A DNA stretch of 64,000 bases from Spisula solida (GCA_947247005.1 OX365948.1:14125455-14189454); one strand, 5' to 3'; counted from the first letter of the stretch, positions 1-15,884 are shown. Notes: generated from the letters alone by a model not told the origin. Translations and numbers: made by a program.

Positions 1-3000
1 TTTTCCATCCATAATTGCAAATAACCTTGCTTACTATGACATGGGCTGGTATTTCAAATCAATATGTCTTCGCTCTGCATTCGGAATGAAGATACACTCC
101 AAATGCATGGATCAGGCATAGAAACATGGAATGCCGGCTTAATATATTTTGAAGCTCGTGTGAGAGACCGACTATGTTGACAAACTGTGATAACACCCCT
201 TGTAGACACACCATAAGCGCTGCATTGATGCAGTTATGAGTGCATGGTCATTTGTTTTGTTCAATGCAAAATTGAACATGGCATTGAATTTTGACTTTAG
301 GTAAGAGACAGTTGTATGATACAAGGAATCCAAGGAATTTGGTTGTGATTCATCATGTCTGTGCTCCACATGCGGAATGTTGATACACTCCACATGCTTG
401 GAGCAGGCGTGTAGAGATGGAATTAAGGTCTAACCCCAACTGTAAGTCCCAATGCATTTTGGTGAGACTTAATAAATACTTCTTCCTTCATTTCTATCTG
501 TCTTTCTATTGTCATATGTGTCTTCTGACAACACCCAGGATGTCTATCTCAGTGCACATGGTTCATATTACATGGTCTATTTGTCATGCTCAGTATTTTG
601 ACATATAGATTAAGTTGGGTGCTGTACATGTACTTTCTGTATTGTTTTATGCACTATAACACTAGATTCCACTTACAAAAGTATGTTCCAAACACTTTGA
701 ATGTTTATGCTTTAATATACTTTTGTGTATGTCCATGATTATATGGCATGATATAGTTTTGGCTAAGGTAGTGACTCTTAACAGGGATGGTAACTATCTT
801 GGTTTGAAATATTTGATGTAAGGGTCATGGAAGCCTAAGTTTTTAAGGCACAAACATCATGCAACATGTTTGTTACATCCCTTGTAAGTGACATCGCTTA
901 TCAACTTCTTTTCCATCCATATTTGCAAATAACCTTGCTTACTATGACATGGGCTGGTATTTCAAATCAATATGTCTTCGCTCTGCATTTGGAATGAAGA
1001 TACACTCCAAATGCAGGGATCAGGCATAGAAACATGGAATGCCGGCGTAATATATTTTGAGGCTCGTGTGAGAGACCGACTATGTTGACAAACTGTGATA
1101 ACACCCCTTGTAGACACACCATAAGCGCTGCATTGATGCAGTTATGAGTGCATGGTCATTTGTTTTGTTCAATGCCAAATTGAACATGGCAATGACTTTT
1201 GACTGTAGGTAAGAGACAGTTGTATGATACAAGGAATCTAAGGAATTTGGTTGTGATTCATCATGTCTGTGCTCCACATGCGGAATGTTGATACACTCCA
1301 CATGCTTGGAGCAGGCGTGTAGAGATGGAATTAAGGTCTAACCCCAACTATAAGTCCCAATGCATTTTGGTGAGACTTAATAAATACTTCTTCCTTCATT
1401 TCTATCTGTCTTTCCATTGTCATATGTGTCTTCTGACAACATCCAGGATGTCTATCTCAGTGCACATGGTTCATATTACATGGTCTATTTGTCATGCTCA
1501 GTATTTTGACATATAGATTAAGTTGGGTGCTGTACATGTACTTTCTGTACTGTTTTATGCACTATAACAATTGATTAGAGATTCCACTTACAAAAGTATG
1601 TTCCAAACACTTTGAATGTTTATGCTTCAATATACTTTTGTGTATGTCCATGATTATATGGCATGATATAGTTTTGGCTAAGGTAGTGACTCTTAACAGG
1701 GATGGTAACTATCTTGGTTTGAAATATTTGATGTAAGGGTCATGGAAGCCTAAGTTTTTAAGGCACAAACATCATGCAACATGTTTGTTACATCCCTTGT
1801 AAGTGACATCGCTTATCAACTTCTTTTCCATCCATATTTGCAAATAACCTTGCTTACTATGACATGGGCTGGTATTTTAAATCAATATGTCTTCGCTCTG
1901 CATGCGGAATGAAGATACACTCCAAATGCAGGGATCAGGCATAGAAACATGGAATGCCGGCGTAATATATTTTGAGGCTCGTGTGAGAGACCGACTATGT
2001 TGACAAACTGTGATAACACCCCTTGTAGACACACCTTAATCGCTGCATCGATGCAGTTATGAGTGCATGGTCATTTGTTTTGTTCAATGCCAAATTGAAC
2101 ATGGCAATGACTTTTGACTGTAGGTAAGAGACAGTTGTATGATACAAGGAATCCAAGGAATTTGGTTGTGATTCATCATGTCTGTGCTCCACATGCGGAA
2201 TGTTGATACACTCCACATGCTTGGAGCAGGCGTGTAGAGATGGAATTAAGGCCTATCCCCAACTGTAAGTCCCAATGCATTTTGGTGAGACTTAATAAAT
2301 ACTTCTTCCTTCATTTCTATCTGTCTTTCTATTGTCATATGTGTCTTCTGACAACACCCAGGATGTCTATCTCAGTGCACATGGTTCATATTACATGGTC
2401 TATTTGTCATGCTCAGTATTTTGACATATAGATTAAGTTGGGTGCTGTACATGTACTTTCTGTACTGTTTTATGCACTATAACAATAGATTAGAGATTCC
2501 ACTTACAAAAGTATGTTCCAAACACTTTGAATGTTTATGCTTTAATATACTGTTGTGTATTTTCCATGATTATATGGCATGATATAGTTTTGGCTAAGGT
2601 AGTGACTCTTAACAGGGATGGTATCTATCTTGGTTTGAAATATTTGATGTAAGAGTCATGGAAGCCTAAGTTTTTAAGGCACAAACATCATGCAACATGT
2701 TTGTTACATCCCTTGTAAGTGACATCGCTTATCAACTTTTTTTCCATCCATATTTGCAAATAACCTTGCTTACTATGACATGGGCTGGTATTTCAAATCA
2801 ATATGTCTTCGCTCTGCATTCGGAATGAAGATACACTCCAAATGCAGGGATCAGGCATAGAAACATGGAATGCCGGCGTAATATATTTTGAGGCTCGTGT
2901 GAGAGACCGACTATGTTGACAAACTGTGATAACACCCCTTGTAGACACACCTTAAGCGCTGCATTGATGCAGTTATGAGTGCATGGTCATTTGTTTTGTT

Positions 3001-6000
3001 CAATGCCAAATTGAACATGGCAATGACTTTTGACTGTAGGTAAGAGACAGTTGTATGATACAAGGAATCCAAGGAATTTGGTTGTGATTCATCATGTCTG
3101 TGCTCCACATGCGGAATGTTGATACACTCCACATGCTTGGAGCAGGCGTGTAGAGATGGAATTAAGGCCTATCCCCAACTGTAAGTCCCAATGCATTTTG
3201 GTGAGACTTAATACATACTTCTTCCTTCATTTCTATCTGTCTTTCTATTGTCATATGTGTCTTCTGACAACACCCAGGATGTCTATCCCAGTGCACATGG
3301 TTCATATTACATGGTCTATTTGTCATGCTCAGTATTTTGACATATAGATTAAGTTGGGTGCTGTACATGTACTTTCTGTACTGTTTTATGCACTATAACA
3401 ATAGATTCCACTTACAAAAGTATGTTCCAAACACTTTGAATGTTTATGCTTTAATATACTTTTGTGTATGTCCATGATTATATGGCATGATATAGTTTTG
3501 GCTAAGGTAGTGACTCTTAACAGGGATGGTAACTATCTTGGTTTGAAATATTTGATGTAAGGGTCATGGAAGCCTAAGTTTTTAAGGCACAAACATCATG
3601 CAACATGTTTGTTACATCCCTTGTAAGTGACATCGCTTATCAACTTCTTTTCCATCCATATTTGCAAATAACCTTGCTTACTATGACATGGGCTGGTATT
3701 TCAAATCAATATGTCTTCGCTCTGCATTCGGAATGAAGATACACTCCAAATGCAGGGATCAGGCATAGAAACATGGAATGCCGGCGTAATATATTTTGAG
3801 GCTCGTGTGAGAGACCGACTATGTTGACAAACTGTGATAACACCCCTTGTAGACACACCATAAGCGCTGCATTGATGCAGTTATGAGTGCATGGTCATTT
3901 TTTTTGTTCAATGCCAAATTGAACATGGCAATGACTTTTGACTGTAGGTAAGAGACAGTTGTATGATACAAGGAATCCAAGGAATTTGGTTGTGATTCAT
4001 CATGTCTGTGCTCCACATGCGGAATGTTGATACACTCCACATGCTTGGAGCAGGCGTGTAGAGATGGAATTAAGGCCTATCCCCAACTGTAAGTCCCAAT
4101 GCATTTTGGTGAGACTTAATACATACTTCTTCCTTCATTTCTATCTGTCTTTCTATTGTCATATGTGTCTTCTGACAACACCCAGGATGTCTATCCCAGT
4201 GCACATGGTTCATATTACATGGTCTATTTGTCATGCTCAGTATTTTGACATATAGATTAAGTTGGGTGCTGTACATGTACTTTCTGTACTGTTTTATGCA
4301 CTATAACAATAGATTCCACTTACAAAAGTATGTTCCAAACACTTTGAATGTTTATGCTTTAATATACTTTTGTGTATGTCCATGATTATATGGCATGATA
4401 TAGTTTTGGCTAAGGTAGCGACTCTTAACAGGGATGGTAACTATCTTGGTTTGAAATATTTGATGTAAGGGTCATGGAAGCCTAAGTTTTTAAGGCACAA
4501 ACATCATGCAACATGTTTGTTACATCCCTTGTAAGTGACATCGCTTATCAACTTCTTTTCCATCCATATTTGCAAATAACCTTGCTTACTATGACATGGG
4601 CTGGTATTTCAAATCAATATGTCTTCGCTCTGCATTCGGAATGAAGATACACTCCAAATGCAGGGATCAGGCATAGAAACATGGAATGCCGGCGTAATAT
4701 ATATTTTGAGGCTCGTGTGAGAGACCGACTATGTTGACAAACTGTGATAACACCCCTTGTAGACACACCATAAGCGCTGCATTGATGCAGTTATGAGTGC
4801 ATGGTCATTTTTTTTGTTCAATGCCAAATTGAACATGGCAATGACTTTTGACTGTAGGTAAGAGACAGTTGTATGATACAAGGAATCCAAGGAATTTGGT
4901 TGTGATTCATCATGTCTGTGCTCCACATGCGGAATGTTGATACACTCCACATGCTTGGAGCAGGCGTGTAGAGATGGAATTAAGGCCTATCCCCAACTGT
5001 AAGTCCCAATGCATTTTGGTGAGACTTAATACATACTTCTTCCTTCATTTCTATCTGTCTTTCTATTGTCATATGTGTCTTCTGACAACACCCAGGATGT
5101 CTATCTCAGTGCACATGGTTCATATTACATGGTCTATTTGTCATGCTCAGTATTTTGACATATAGATTAAGTTGGGTGCTGTACATGTACTTTCTGTACT
5201 GTTTTATGCACTATAACAATAGATTCCACTTACAAAAGTATGTTCCAAACACTTTGAATGTTTATGCTTTAATATACTTTTGTGTATGTCCATGATTATA
5301 TGGCATGATATAGTTTTGGCTAAGGTAGTGACTCTTAACAGGGATGGTAACTATCTTGGTTTGAAATATTTGATGTAAGGGTCATGGAAGCCTAAGTTTT
5401 TAAGGCACAAACATCATGCAACATGTTTGTTACATCCCTTGTAAGTGACATCGCTTATCAACTTCTTTTCCATCCATATTTGCAAATAACCTTGCTTACT
5501 ATGACATGGGCTGGTATTTCAAATCAATATGTCTTCGCTCTGCATTCGGAATGAAGATACACTCCAAATGCAGGGATCAGGCATAGAAACATGGAATGCC
5601 GGCGTAATATATTTTGAGGCTCGTGTGAGAGACCGACTATGTTGACAAACTGTGATAACACCCCTTGTAGACACACCATAAGCGCTGCATTGATGCAGTT
5701 ATGAGTGCATTGTCATTTGTTTTGTTCAATGCCAAATTGAACATGGCAATGACTTTTGACTGTAGGTAAGAGACAGTTGTATGATACAAGGAATCCAAGG
5801 AATTTGGTTGTGATTCATCATGTCTGTGCTCCACATGCGGAATGTTGATACACTTCACATGCTTGGAGCAGGCGTGTAGAGATGGAATTTAGGTCTAACC
5901 CCAACTGTAAGTCCCAATGCATTTTGGTGAGACTTAATAAATACTTCTTCCTTCATTTCTATCTGTCTTTGTATTGTCATATTTGTCTTCTGACAACACC

Positions 6001-9000
6001 CAGGATGTCTATCTCAGTGCACATGGTTCATATTACATGGTCTATTTGTCATGCTCAGTATTTTGACATATAGATTAAGTTGGGTGCTGTACATGTACTT
6101 TCTGTACTGTTTTATGCACTATAACAATAGATTAGAGATTCCACTTACAAAAGTATGTTCCAAACACTTTGAATGTTTATGCTTTAATATACTTTTGTGT
6201 ATTTTCCATGATTATATGGCATGATATAGTTTTGGCTAAGGTAGTGACTCTTAACAGGGATGGTATCTATCTTGGTTTGAAATATTTGATGTAAGGGTCA
6301 TGGAAGCCTAAGTTTTTAAGGCACAAACATCATGCAACATGTTTGTTACATCCCTTGTAAGTGACATCGCTTATCAACTTTTTTTCCATCCATATTTGCA
6401 AATAACCTTGCTTACTATGACATGGGCTGGTATTTCAAATCAATATGTCTTCGCTCTGCATTCGGAATGAAGATACACTCCAAATGCAGGGATCAGGCAT
6501 AGAAACATGGAATGCCGGCGTAATATATTTTGAGGCTCGTGTGAGAGACCGACTATGTTGACAAACTGTGATAACACCCCTTGTAGACACACCTTAAGCG
6601 CTGCATTGATGCAGTTATGAGTGCATGGTCATTTGTTTTGTTCAATGCCAAATTGAACATGGCAATGACTTTTGACTGTAGGTAAGAGACAGTTGTATGA
6701 TACAAGGAATCCAAGGAATTTGGTTGTGATTCATCATGTCTGTGCTCCACATGCGGAATGTTGATACACTCCACATGCTTGGAGCAGGCGTGTAGAGATG
6801 GAATTAAGGTCTAACCCCAACTGTAAGTCCCAATGCATTTTGGTGAGACTTAATAAATACTTCTTCCTTCATTTCTATCTGTCTTTGTATTGTCATATGT
6901 GTCTTCTGACAACACCCAGGATGTCTATCTCAGTGCACATGGTTCATATTACATGGTCTATTTGTCATGCTCAGTATTTTGACATATAGATTAAGTTGGG
7001 TGCTGTACATGTACTTTCTGTACTGTTTTATGCACTATAACAATAGATTCCACTTACAAAAGTATGTTCCAAACACTTTGAATGTTTATGCTTTAATATA
7101 CTTTTGTGTATGTCCATGATTATATGGCATGATATAGTTTTGGCTAAGGTAGTGACTCTTAACAGGGATGGTAACTATCTTGGTTTGAAATATTTGATGT
7201 AAGGGTCATGGAAGCCTAAGTTTTTAAGGCACAAACATCATGCAACATGTTTGTTACATCCCTTGTAAGTGACATCGCTTATCAACTTCTTTTCCATCCA
7301 TATTTGCAAATAACCTTGCTTACTATGACATGGGCTGGTATTTCAAATCAATATGTCTTCGCTCTGCATTCGGAATGAAGATACACTCCAAATGCAGGGA
7401 TCAGGCATAGAAACATGGAATGCCGGCGTAATATATTTTGAGGCTCGTGTGAGAGACCGACTATGTTGACAAACTGTGATAACACCCCTTGTAGACACAC
7501 CATAAGCGCTGCATTGATGCAGTTATGAGTGCATTGTCATTTGTTTTGTTCAATGCCAAATTGAACATGGCAATGACTTTTGACTGTAGGTAAGAGACAG
7601 TTGTATGATACAAGGAATCCAAGGAATTTGGTTGTGATTCATCATGTCTGTGCTCCACATGCGGAATGTTGATACACTTCACATGCTTGGAGCAGGCGTG
7701 TAGAGATGGAATTTAGGTCTAACCCCAACTGTAAGTCCCAATGCATTTTGGTGAGACTTAATAAATACTTCTTCCTTCATTTCTATCTGTCTTTGTATTG
7801 TCATATTTGTCTTCTGACAACACCCAGGATGTCTATCTCAGTGCACATGGTTCATATTACATGGTCTATTTGTCATGCTCAGTATTTTGACATATAGATT
7901 AAGTTGGGTGCTGTACATGTACTTTCTGTACTGTTTTATGCACTATAACAATAGATTAGAGATTCCACTTACAAAAGTATGTTCCAAACACTTTGAATGT
8001 TTATGCTTTAATATACTTTTGTGTATTTTCCATGATTATATGGCATGATATAGTTTTGGCTAAGGTAGTGACTCTTAACAGGGATGGTATCTATCTTGGT
8101 TTGAAATATTTGATGTAAGGGTCATGGAAGCCTAAGTTTTTAAGGCACAAACATCATGCAACATGTTTGTTACATCCCTTGTAAGTGACATCGCTTATCA
8201 ACTTTTTTTCCATCCATATTTGCAAATAACCTTGCTTACTATGACATGGGCTGGTATTTCAAATCAATATGTCTTCGCTCTGCATTCGGAATGAAGATAC
8301 ACTCCAAATGCAGGGATCAGGCATAGAAACATGGAATGCCGGCGTAATATATTTTGAGGCTCGTGTGAGAGACCGACTATGTTGACAAACTGTGATAACA
8401 CCCCTTGTAGACACACCTTAAGCGCTGCATTGATGCAGTTATGAGTGCATGGTCATTTTTTTTGTTCAATGCCAAATTGAACATGGCAATGACTTTGACT
8501 GTAGGTAAGAGACAGTTGTATGATACAAGGAATCCAAGGAATTTGGTTGTGATTCATCATGTCTGTGCTCCACATGCGGAATGTTGATACACTCCACATG
8601 CTTGGAGCAGGCGTGTAGAGATGGAATTAAGGCCTATCCCCAACTGTAAGTCCCAATGCATTTTGGTGAGACTTAATACATACTTCTTCCTTCATTTCTA
8701 TCTGTCTTTCTATTGTCATATGTGTCTTCTGACAACACCCAGGATGTCTATCCCAGTGCACATGGTTCATATTACATGGTCTATTTGTCATGCTCAGTAT
8801 TTTGACATATAGATTAAGTTGGGTGCTGTACATGTACTTTCTGTACTGTTTTATGCACTATAACAATAGATTCCACTTACAAAAGTATGTTCCAAACACT
8901 TTGAATGTTTATGCTTTAATATACTTTTGTGTATGTCCATGATTATATGGCATGATATAGTTTTGGCTAAGGTAGTGACTCTTAACAGGGATGGTAACTA

Positions 9001-12000
9001 TCTTGGTTTGAAATATTTGATGTAAGGGTCATGGAAGCCTAAGTTTTTAAGGCACAAACATCATGCAACATGTTTGTTACATCCCTTGTAAGTGACATCG
9101 CTTATCAACTTCTTTTCCATCCATATTTGCAAATAACCTTGCTTACTATGACATGGGCTGGTATTTCAAATCAATATGTCTTCGCTCTGCATTCGGAATG
9201 ATGATACACTCCAAATGCAGGGATCAGGCATAGAAACATGGAATGCCGGCGTAATATATTTTGAGGCTCGTGTGAGAGACCGACTATGTTGACAAACTGT
9301 GATAACACCCCTTGTAGACACACCATAAGCGCTGCATTGATGCAGTTATGAGTGCATGGTCATTTTTTTTGTTCAATGCCAAATTGAACATGGCAATGAC
9401 TTTTGACTGTAGGTAAGAGACAGTTGTATGATACAAGGAATCCAAGGAATTTGGTTGTGATTCATCATGTCTGTGCTCCACATGCGGAATGTTGATACAC
9501 TCCACATGCTTGGAGCAGGCGTGTAGAGATGGAATTAAGGCCTATCCCCAACTGTAAGTCCCAATGCATTTTGGTGAGACTTAATACATACTTCTTCCTT
9601 CATTTCTATCTGTCTTTCTATTGTCATATGTGTCTTCTGACAACACCCAGGATGTCTATCTCAGTGCACATGGTTCATATTACATGGTCTATTTGTCATG
9701 CTCAGTATTTTGACATATAGATTAAGTTGGGTGCTGTACATGTACTTTCTGTACTGTTTTATGCACTATAACAATAGATTAGAGATTCCACTTACAAAAG
9801 TATGTTCCAAACACTTTGAATGTTTATGCTTTAATATACTTTTGTGTATGTCCATGATTATATGGCATGATATAGTTTTGGCTAAGGTAGTGACTCTTAA
9901 CAGGGATGGTAACTATCTTGGTTTGAAATATTTGATGTAAGGGTCATGGAAGCCTAAGTTTTTAAGGCACAAACATCATGCAACATGTTTGTTACATCCC
10001 TTGTAAGTGACATCGCTTATCAACTTCTTTTCCATCCATATTTGCAAATAACCTTGCTTAGTATGACATGGGCTGGTATTTCAAATCAATATGTCTTCGC
10101 TCTGCATTCGGAATAAAGATACACTCCAAATGCAGGGATCAGGCATAGAAACAGGGAATGCCGGCTCCAAATGCAGGGATCAGGCATAGAAACAGGGAAT
10201 GCCGGCGTAATATATTTTGAGGCTCGTGTGAGAGACCGACTATGTTGACAAACTGTGATAACACCCCTTGTAGACACACCTTAAGCGCTGCATTGATGCA
10301 GTTATGAGTGCATGGTCATTTGTTTTGTTCAATGCCAAATTGAACATGGCAATGACTTTTGACTGTAGGTAAGAGACAGTTGTATGATACAAGGAATCCA
10401 AGGAATTTGGTTGTGATTCATCATGTCTGTGCTCCACATGCGGAATGTTGATACACTCCACATGCTTGGAGCAGGCGTGTAGAGATGGAATTAAGGTCTA
10501 ACCCCAACTGTAAGTCCCAATGCATTTTGGTGAGACTTAATAAATACTTCTTCCTTCATTTCTATCTGTCTTTGTATTGTCATATGTGTCTTCTGACAAC
10601 ACCCAGGATGTCTATCTCAGTGCACATGGTTCATATTACATGGTCTATTTGTCATGCTCAGTATTTTGACATATAGATTAAGTTGGGTGCTGTACATGTA
10701 CTTTCTGTACTGTTTTATGCACTATAACAATAGATTCCACTTACAAAAGTATGTTCCAAACACTTTGAATGTTTATGCTTTAATATACTTTTGTGTATGT
10801 CCATGATTATATGGCATGATATAGTTTTGGCTAAGGTAGTGACTCTTAACAGGGATGGTAACTATCTTGGTTTGAAATATTTGATGTAAGGGTCATGGAA
10901 GCCTAAGTTTTTAAGGCACAAACATCATGCAACATGTTTGTTACATCCCTTGTAAGTGACATCGCTTATCAACTTCTTTTCCATCCATATTTGCAAATAA
11001 CCTTGCTTACTATGACATGGGCTGGTATTTCAAATAAATATGTCTTCGCTCTGCATTCGGAATGAAGATACACTCCAAATGCAGGGATCAGGCATAGAAA
11101 CATGGAATGCCGGCGTAATATATTTTGAGGCTCGTGTGAGAGACCGACTATGTTGACAAACTGTGATAACACCCCTTGTAGACACACCTTAAGCGCTGCA
11201 TTGATGCAGTTATGAGTGCATGGTCATTTGTTTTGTTCAATGCCAAATTGAACATGGCAATGACTTTTGACTGTAGGTAAAAGACAGTTGTATGATACAA
11301 GGAATCCAAGGAATTTGGTTGTGATTCATCATGTCTGTGCTCCACATGCGGAATGTTGATACACTCCACATGCTTGGAGCAGGCGTGTAGAGATGGAATT
11401 AAGGCCTATCCCCAACTGTAAGTCCCAATGCATTTTGGTGAGACTTAATACATACTTCTTCCTTCATTTCTATCTGTCTTTCTATTGTCATATGTGTCTT
11501 CTGACAACACCCAGGATGTCTATCCCAGTGCACATGGTTCATATTACATGGTCTATTTGTCATGCTCAGTATTTTGACATATAGATTAAGTTGGGTGCTG
11601 TACATGTACTTTCTGTACTGTTTTATGCACTATAACAATAGATTCCACTTACAAAAGTATGTTCCAAACACTTTGAATGTTTATGCTTTAATATACTTTT
11701 GTGTATGTCCATGATTATATGGCATGATATAGTTTTGGCTAAGGTAGTGACTCTTAACAGGGATGGTAACTATCTTGGTTTGAAATATTTGATGTAAGGG
11801 TCATGGAAGCCTAAGTTTTTAAGGCACAAACATCATGCAACATGTTTGTTACATCCCTTGTAAGTGACATCGCTTATCAACTTCTTTTCCATCCATATTT
11901 GCAAATAACCTTGCTTACTATGACATGGGCTGGTATTTCAAATCAATATGTCTTCGCTCTGCATTCGGAATGAAGGTACACTCCAAATGCAGGGATCAGG

Positions 12001-15000
12001 CATAGAAACATGGAATGCCGGCGTAATATATTTTGAGGCTCGTGTGAGAGACCGACTATGTTGACAAACTGTGATAACACCCCTTGTAGACACACCATAA
12101 GCGCTGCATTGATGCAGTTATGAGTGCATTGTCATTTGTTTTGTTCAATGCCAAATTGAACATGGCAATGACTTTTGACTGTAGGTAAGAGACAGTTGTA
12201 TGATACAAGGAATCCAAGGAATTTGGTTGTGATTCATCATGTCTGTGCTCCACATGCGGAATGTTGATACACTTCACATGCTTGGAGCAGGCGTGTAGAG
12301 ATGGAATTTAGGTCTAACCCCAACTGTAAGTCCCAATGCATTTTGGTGAGACTTAATAAATACTTCTTCCTTCATTTCTATCTGTCTTTGTATTGTCATA
12401 TGTGTCTTCTGACAACACCCAGGATGTCTATCTCAGTGCACATGGTTCATATTACATGGTCTATTTGTCATGCTCAGTATTTTGACATATAGATTAAGTT
12501 GGGTGCTGTACATGTACTTTCTGTACTGTTTTATGCACTATAACAATAGATTAGAGATTCCACTTACAAAAGTATGTTCCAAACACTTTGAATGTTTATG
12601 CTTTAATATACTTTTGTGTATGTCCATGATTATATGGCATGATATAGTTTTGGCTAAGGTAGTGACTCTTAACAGGGATGGTAACTATTTTGGTTTGAAA
12701 TATTTGATGTAAGGGTCATGGAAGCCTAAGTTTTTAAGGCACAAACATCATGCAACATGTTTGTTACATCCCTTGTAAGTGACATCGCTTATCAACTTCT
12801 TTTCCATCCATATTTGCAAATAACCTTGCTTACTATGACATGGGCTGGTATTTCAAATCAATATGTCTTCGCTCTGCATTCGGAATGAAGATACACTCCA
12901 AATGCAGGGATCAGGCATAGAAACATGGAATGCCGGCGTAATATATTTTGAGGCTCGTGTGAGAGACCGACTATGTTGACAAACTGTGATAACACCCCTT
13001 GTAGACACACCATAAGCGCTGCATTGATGCAGTTATGAGTGCATTGTCATTTGTTTTGTTCAATGCCAAATTGAACATGGCAATGACTTTTGACTGTAGG
13101 TAAGAGACAGTTGTATGATACAAGGAATCCAAGGAATTTGGTTGTGATTCATCATGTCTGTGCTCCACATGCGGAATGTTGATACACTTCACATGCTTGG
13201 AGCAGGCGTGTAGAGATGGAATTTAGGTCTAACCCCAACTGTAAGTCCCAATGCATTTTGGTGAGACTTAATAAATACTTCTTCCTTCATTTCTATCTGT
13301 CTTTGTATTGTCATATGTGTCTTCTGACAACACCCAGGATGTCTATCTCAGTGCACATGGTTCATATTACATGGTCTATTTGTCATGCTCAGTATTTTGA
13401 CATATAGATTAAGTTGGGTGCTGTACATGTACTTTCTGTACTGTTTTATGCACTATAACAATAGATTAGAGATTCCACTTACAAAAGTATGTTCCAAACA
13501 CTTTGAATGTTTATGCTTTAATATACTTTTGTGTATGTCCATGATTATATGGCATGATATAGTTTTGGCTAAGGTAGTGACTCTTAACAGGGATGGTAAC
13601 TATCTTGGTTTGAAATATTTGATGTAAGAGTCATGGAAGCCTAAGTTTTTAAGGCACAAACATCATGCAACATGTTTGTTACATCCCTTGTAAGTGACAT
13701 CGCTTATCAACTTCTTTTCCATCCATATTTGCAAATAACCTTGCTTACTATGACATGGGCTGGTATTTCAAATCAATATGTCTTCGCTCTGCATTCGGAA
13801 TGAAGATACACTCCAAATGCAGGGATCAGGCATAGAAACATGGAATGCCGGCGTAATATATTTTGAGGCTCGTGTGAGAGACCGACTATGTTGACAAACT
13901 GTGATAACACCCCTTGTAGACACACCATAAGCGCTGCATTGATGCAGTTATGAGTGCATTGTCATTTGTTTTGTTCAATGCCAAATTGAACATGGCAATG
14001 ACTTTTGACTGTAGGTAAGAGACAGTTGTATGATACAAGGAATCCAAGGAATTTGGTTGTGATTCATCATGTCTGTGCTCCACATGCGGAATGTTGATAC
14101 ACTTCACATGCTTGGAGCAGGCGTGTAGAGATGGAATTTAGGTCTAACCCCAACTGTAAGTCCCAATGCATTTTGGTGAGACTTAATAAATACTTCTTCC
14201 TTCATTTCTATCTGTCTTTGTATTGTCATATGTGTCTTCTGACAACACCCAGGATGTCTATCTCAGTGCACATGGTTCATATTACATGGTCTATTTGTCA
14301 TGCTCAGTATTTTGACATATAGATTAATTTGGGTGCTGTACATGTACTTTCTGTACTGTTTTATGCACTATAACAATAGATTAGAGATTCCACTTACAAA
14401 AGTATGTTCCAAACACTTTGAATGTTTATGCTTTAATATACTTTTGTGTATGTCCATGATTATATGGCATGATATAGTTTTGGCTAAGGTAGTGACTCTT
14501 AACAGGGATGGTAACTATCTTGGTTTGAAATATTTGATGTAAGGGTCATGGAAGCCTAAGTTTTTAAGGCACAAACATCATGCAACATGTTTGTTACATC
14601 CCTTGTAAGTGACATCGCTTATCAACTTCTTTTCCATCCATATTTGCAAATAACCTTGCTTACTATGACATGGGCTGGTATTTCAAATCAATATGTCTTC
14701 GCTCTGCATTCGGAATGAAGATACACTCCAAATGCAGGGATCAGGCATAGAAACAGGGAATGCCGGCGTAATATATTTTGAGGCTCGTGTGAGAGACCGA
14801 CTATGTTGACAAACTGTGATAACACCCCTTGTAGACACACCTTAAGCGCTGCATTGATGCAGTTATGAGTGCATGGTCATTTGTTTTGTTCAATGCCAAA
14901 TTGAACATGGCAATGACTTTTGACTGTAGGTAAGAGACAGTTGTATGATACAAGGAATCCAAGGAATTTGGTTGTGATTCATCATGTCTGTGCTCCACAT

Positions 15001-15884
15001 GCGGAATGTTGATACACTCCACATGCTTGGAGCAGGCGTGTAGAGATGGAATTAAGGTCTAACCCCAACTGTAAGTCCCAATGCATTTTGGTGAGACTTA
15101 ATAAATACTTCTTCCTTCATTTCTATCTGTCTTTGTATTGTCATATGTGTCTTCTGACAACACCCAGGATGTCTATCTCAGTGCACATGGTTCATATTAC
15201 ATGGTCTATTTGTCATGCTCAGTATTTTGACATATAGATTAAGTTGGGTGCTGTACATGTACTTTCTGTACTGTTTTATGCACTATAACAATAGATTCCA
15301 CTTACAAAAGTATGTTCCAAACACTTTGAATGTTTATGCTTTAATATACTTTTGTGTATGTCCATGATTATATGGCATGATATAGTTTTGGCTAAGGTAG
15401 TGACTCTTAACAGGGATGGTAACTATCTTGGTTTGAAATATTTGATGTAAGGGTCATGGAAGCCTAAGTTTTTAAGGCACAAACATCATGCAACATGTTT
15501 GTTACATCCCTTGTAAGTGACATCGCTTATCAACTTCTTTTCCATCCATATTTGCAAATAACCTTGCTTACTATGACATGGGCTTGTATTTCAAATCAAT
15601 ATGTCTTCGCTCTGCATTCGGAATGAAGATACACTCCAAATGCAGGGATCAGGCATAGAAACATGGAATGCCGGCGTAATATATTTTGAGGCTCGTGTGA
15701 GAGACCGACTATGTTGACAAACTGTGATAACACCCCTTGTAGACACACCTTAAGCGCTGCATTGATGCAGTTATGAGTGCATGGTCATTGTTTTTGTTCA
15801 ATGCCAAATTGAACATGGCAATGACTTTTGACTGTAGGTAAGAGACAGTTGTATGATACAAGGAATCCAAGGAATTTGGTTGTG
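1..15884. repeat. Satellite array of ~908/915-bp monomers, 17 full copies plus a partial one
   Basis: Near-identical monomers start at 1, 909, 1824, 2740, 3648, 4556, 5466, 6382, 7290, 8206, 9113, 10028, 10977, 11885, 12800, 13715, 14630 and 15538 (each at TTTTCCATCC). The last copy stops after ~346 bp at 15,884, and the array runs off the left edge. Lengths are 907-910 or 915-916 bp, depending mainly on a 7-bp block (TAGAGAT) that is present or absent before TTCCACTTAC near monomer position 670. Copy 12 is 949 bp because of an extra 41 bp. Short ORFs recur on both strands at the same monomer positions, but this follows from the near-identity of the copies; I see no start context, splice sites or family match that would make them genes. 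The monomer also holds a diverged internal duplication (about positions 66-133 and 355-422). Confidence 0.97.
10124..10205. repeat. 41-bp tandem duplication inside satellite copy 12
   Basis: Bases 10,124-10,164 are repeated directly at 10,165-10,205, both beginning CTCCAAATGCAGGG. This accounts for the 949-bp length of this monomer. Both halves carry AACAGGGAATG where most monomers have AACATGGAATG, so the duplication arose after that change. Copy 17 (near 14,755) shares the single-base variant without the duplication. Confidence 0.95.

Noticed and set aside
172..15237. Recurrent 73-, 63-, 68- and 80-codon ORFs in every satellite monomer, on both strands
   Set aside because: They recur because the monomers are nearly identical. 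Both strands are open at the same place, variants change residues freely, one monomer has a frameshift, and nothing resembles a known domain.
1..15884. A CRISPR array or a bacterial repeat region
   Set aside because: Units are ~900 bp without short repeat-spacer alternation, and the rest of the window is clearly animal DNA with introns.
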